Source: an uncultured Pirellula sp.
Lineage (GTDB): Bacteria; Planctomycetota; Planctomycetia; Pirellulales; Pirellulaceae
Reading direction: 5' to 3'
NCBI GenBank assembly: GCA_903837255.1
Contig: CAILTZ010000862.1
Coordinates: 1-7,001, forward strand
DNA length: 7,001 nt
Shown here: positions 5,675 through 7,001 of the stretch, one piece after another
How positions within the stretch are numbered: the stretch's first letter is position 1
Layout: each line of letters begins with the position of its first letter
Position numbers and translations under genes: made by a program
The notes under the pieces: generated by a model
Told to the model about the DNA's origin: nothing
What the model saw: the letters and a program-made list of their open reading frames with translations, nothing else
Databases searched by the model: none

Positions 5675-6514
5675 TTAATTCTCGTGGGGGGAGTACGGCT
5701 CGCATTCGCCAGGAGGCTTGCTCTCATGCAATTCCTTGAGCGATCGGTTGACGGCCTGGATGTACGACTGACCTTGCACACTCAGCGGATGGATCAGGTT
5801 GTAATATAGGATATACCAAATCGCCGCGATGCCATCCCAAACTCCGATTTTCTTCCCCTCATCGTAGGTTCTTCCATAGTAGGAGATGGGGACTTCGTAG
5901 GTTCTCGCGCGGGTTTTGCAGACCATGGCGGTGATTTCGACCTCCATCCCAAAGCCTTTGCTGGTCAATTCCATCGGTACAATCACCTCGCGGCGAAACG
6001 CCTTGTAACACGTCTCGATATCGGACATGTTTCGATTCGTCAGCACGTTGCAAAGGAGCGTCAGAAACTTGTTGGCGACATAGTGATAAAAATAGAGGAC
6101 TCGAGAGGCCTTCTTGACCAGAAAGCGACTGCCGTAGACGACATCGGCCCAGTTCTCGAAGATCGGATTCAAAACGTCCGGAATCTCCTTGGGGTCGTAC
6201 TCCAAGTCGGCATCTTGGATGATGATCACATCGCCGCTTGCGGCTTGGATCGCCGTTGCAATCGCAGCGGTCTTGCCCATGTTCCGGGGCTGTCGAATCA
6301 AACGCACATACTCTCTTAGCTGGGAATCCTTCTGAAGGATTGCTTCGACCAGTTGATAAGTTCCATCGGTCGAGCCGTCATCGACAATCACGATCTCTTT
6401 GTCGATCTTCGGGCCGTCTATTCTCTGGGACAACTCCAGTGCAGTGAGCTTGCGCAAAACAATGCCGATCGTAGCTTGCTCGTTGTAGGCAGGTACCAGG
6501 ATCGAGACCTTCAT
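5675..6514 (-). CDS. Family 2 glycosyltransferase (dolichyl-phosphate mannosyltransferase-like)
   Basis: A 279-residue GT-A fold glycosyltransferase transferring a sugar from an activated donor, possibly to a polyprenyl phosphate carrier at the membrane. Motifs: SILVPAYNEQATI (4-16), IVDDGSTDGT (43-52) for nucleotide binding, the DxD-type metal site QDADLEYDP (100-108), VVYGSRF (125-131), SDIETCYKAFRRE (164-176) and GFGMEVEI (187-194). Residues 211-228 (SYYGRTYDEGKKIGVWDG) are typical of the DPM1/DPG-synthase branch. There is no C-terminal pair of membrane helices as in GtrB-type enzymes; the only hydrophobic stretch is about 229-244, so it is probably peripheral to the membrane. The start ATG lies 1 nt after the upstream stop (TGACATG), with GAGGAA 12 nt before it. 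The actual sugar and acceptor cannot be read from the sequence. Confidence 0.92.
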   Translation of the reverse strand: MKVSILVPAYNEQATIGIVLRKLTALELSQRIDGPKIDKEIVIVDDGSTDGTYQLVEAILQKDSQLREYVRLIRQPRNMGKTAAIATAIQAASGDVIIIQDADLEYDPKEIPDVLNPIFENWADVVYGSRFLVKKASRVLYFYHYVANKFLTLLCNVLTNRNMSDIETCYKAFRREVIVPMELTSKGFGMEVEITAMVCKTRARTYEVPISYYGRTYDEGKKIGVWDGIAAIWYILYYNLIHPLSVQGQSYIQAVNRSLKELHESKPPGECEPYSPHEN

Positions 6515-6515
6515 G

Positions 6516-7001
6516 TCAGATCAGCATTCCTCGGGCATCGACAGACAGTTCCTCGAGGAGCCCATTTTTGAAAAGGAAGAAAGAATTTTGGAGATTGACG
6601 CAAACGCAGATGTGGTTGGGGATCACCCAGACGCGATCACCGACTCTGGGCCGATGGCCCGTGTAGCTTTCTGGGAATACCACTTCACCGTGCTCCTCGC
6701 TCAATCGCGACACCTTGGCCTCTGGATACTCCATCACTTTCCCAAAGCCAGCGTCGGGGTCGACACAGTTTCGGTCGCTCGATAGGGTTTTGCTTCCAGC
6801 ATCGAGGATGAATTTGTTCTTCGTAGGGACGCTTACGACCGTCGCGGCGATGCGGGCCGCGCAGTCCTCGATACTAGCGACCCCCAAGGCGACTTCGTTG
6901 CCGTCGTTGTAGATATACGTTCCTGGTCGGATTTCGTTCAAAATCGGATTTCGATGCGACTCCTTGGCCGTCGGGGTCGAGCCTCCGGAGACCACCGGGA
7001 C
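6516..7001 (-). CDS. D-threonine aldolase / D-serine dehydratase-like PLP enzyme, C-terminal part (5' end outside window)
   Basis: The frame is open to the window edge, so only the last 161 residues are present and the true start is beyond 7001. VVSGGSTPTA near the edge is the family's phosphate-binding segment for PLP. It is followed by IRPGTYIYND, then FILDAGSKTLSSD and EEHGEV, and the metal-binding motif PNHICVCVNL (His codon 6612-6614, Cys codon 6606-6608). His-x-Cys supplies the zinc ligands in the DSD1-type D-serine dehydratases and related D-threonine aldolases. These are fold-type III (alanine-racemase-like) enzymes acting on D-beta-hydroxy amino acids. D-serine dehydration versus D-threonine cleavage cannot be separated here. 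The lysine that binds PLP lies in the missing N-terminal half. The stop is followed after 1 nt by the glycosyltransferase ATG, implying co-transcription. Confidence 0.85.
   Translation of the reverse strand, partial: VPVVSGGSTPTAKESHRNPILNEIRPGTYIYNDGNEVALGVASIEDCAARIAATVVSVPTKNKFILDAGSKTLSSDRNCVDPDAGFGKVMEYPEAKVSRLSEEHGEVVFPESYTGHRPRVGDRVWVIPNHICVCVNLQNSFFLFKNGLLEELSVDARGMLI

Noticed and set aside
1..7001. CRISPR array, tRNA/rRNA genes, insertion sequences or attachment sites
   Set aside because: No regularly spaced direct repeats, no RNA gene signatures, no transposase or terminal inverted repeats seen on either strand.

Overview
The window is about 56-57% GC by impression, densely coded on both strands, and every complete gene belongs to a recognisable bacterial family. 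The DnaK wording (for example [16 protein letters not shown] and the [17 protein letters not shown] stretch), the 'GRTYDEGKKIGVWDG' style of the family 2 glycosyltransferase, the weak or missing Shine-Dalgarno sequences and the mixed gene order all suggest a planctomycete, probably near Pirellulaceae. That placement is recognition and inference, not a search result. I see no phage, transposon, CRISPR or rRNA/tRNA features.

Layout from left to right. (1) 29-1693, minus strand: a dnaK-type Hsp70 gene whose frame is closed by an amber codon at residue 555. The nine codons after the stop still read as DnaK lid sequence, so the protein appears truncated. (2) 1694-1945: a divergent intergenic region holding a near-perfect sigma-54 promoter facing dnaK (1791-1805), a 12-bp inverted repeat (1815-1862) and two abutting small dyads just before pheA (1906-1928). 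(3) 1946-3462, plus strand: pheA (prephenate dehydratase with ACT domain and only a stub of the chorismate mutase domain), then after 8 nt an MnmM/YtqB-type tRNA methyltransferase. (4) 3459-7001, minus strand: a tightly packed set read right to left. It holds a D-threonine-aldolase/D-serine-dehydratase-like PLP enzyme (cut by the window edge), a family 2 glycosyltransferase (1-nt gap), leucyl aminopeptidase PepA (33-nt gap) and a minimal soluble histidine kinase (ATGA overlap with pepA). The two opposing gene sets meet tail to tail, sharing the palindrome TTAA as both stop codons.

Functionally this is mostly housekeeping: protein folding, phenylalanine synthesis, tRNA wobble modification, peptide turnover, glycan or lipid-linked sugar transfer, and D-amino-acid metabolism. 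It is not an obvious defence or mobile island, and I do not see a wholly new system. The parts most worth a second look are the disrupted DnaK under an apparent sigma-54 promoter, the structured dnaK/pheA control region, the reduced P-protein, and the sensorless kinase translationally coupled to an aminopeptidase.
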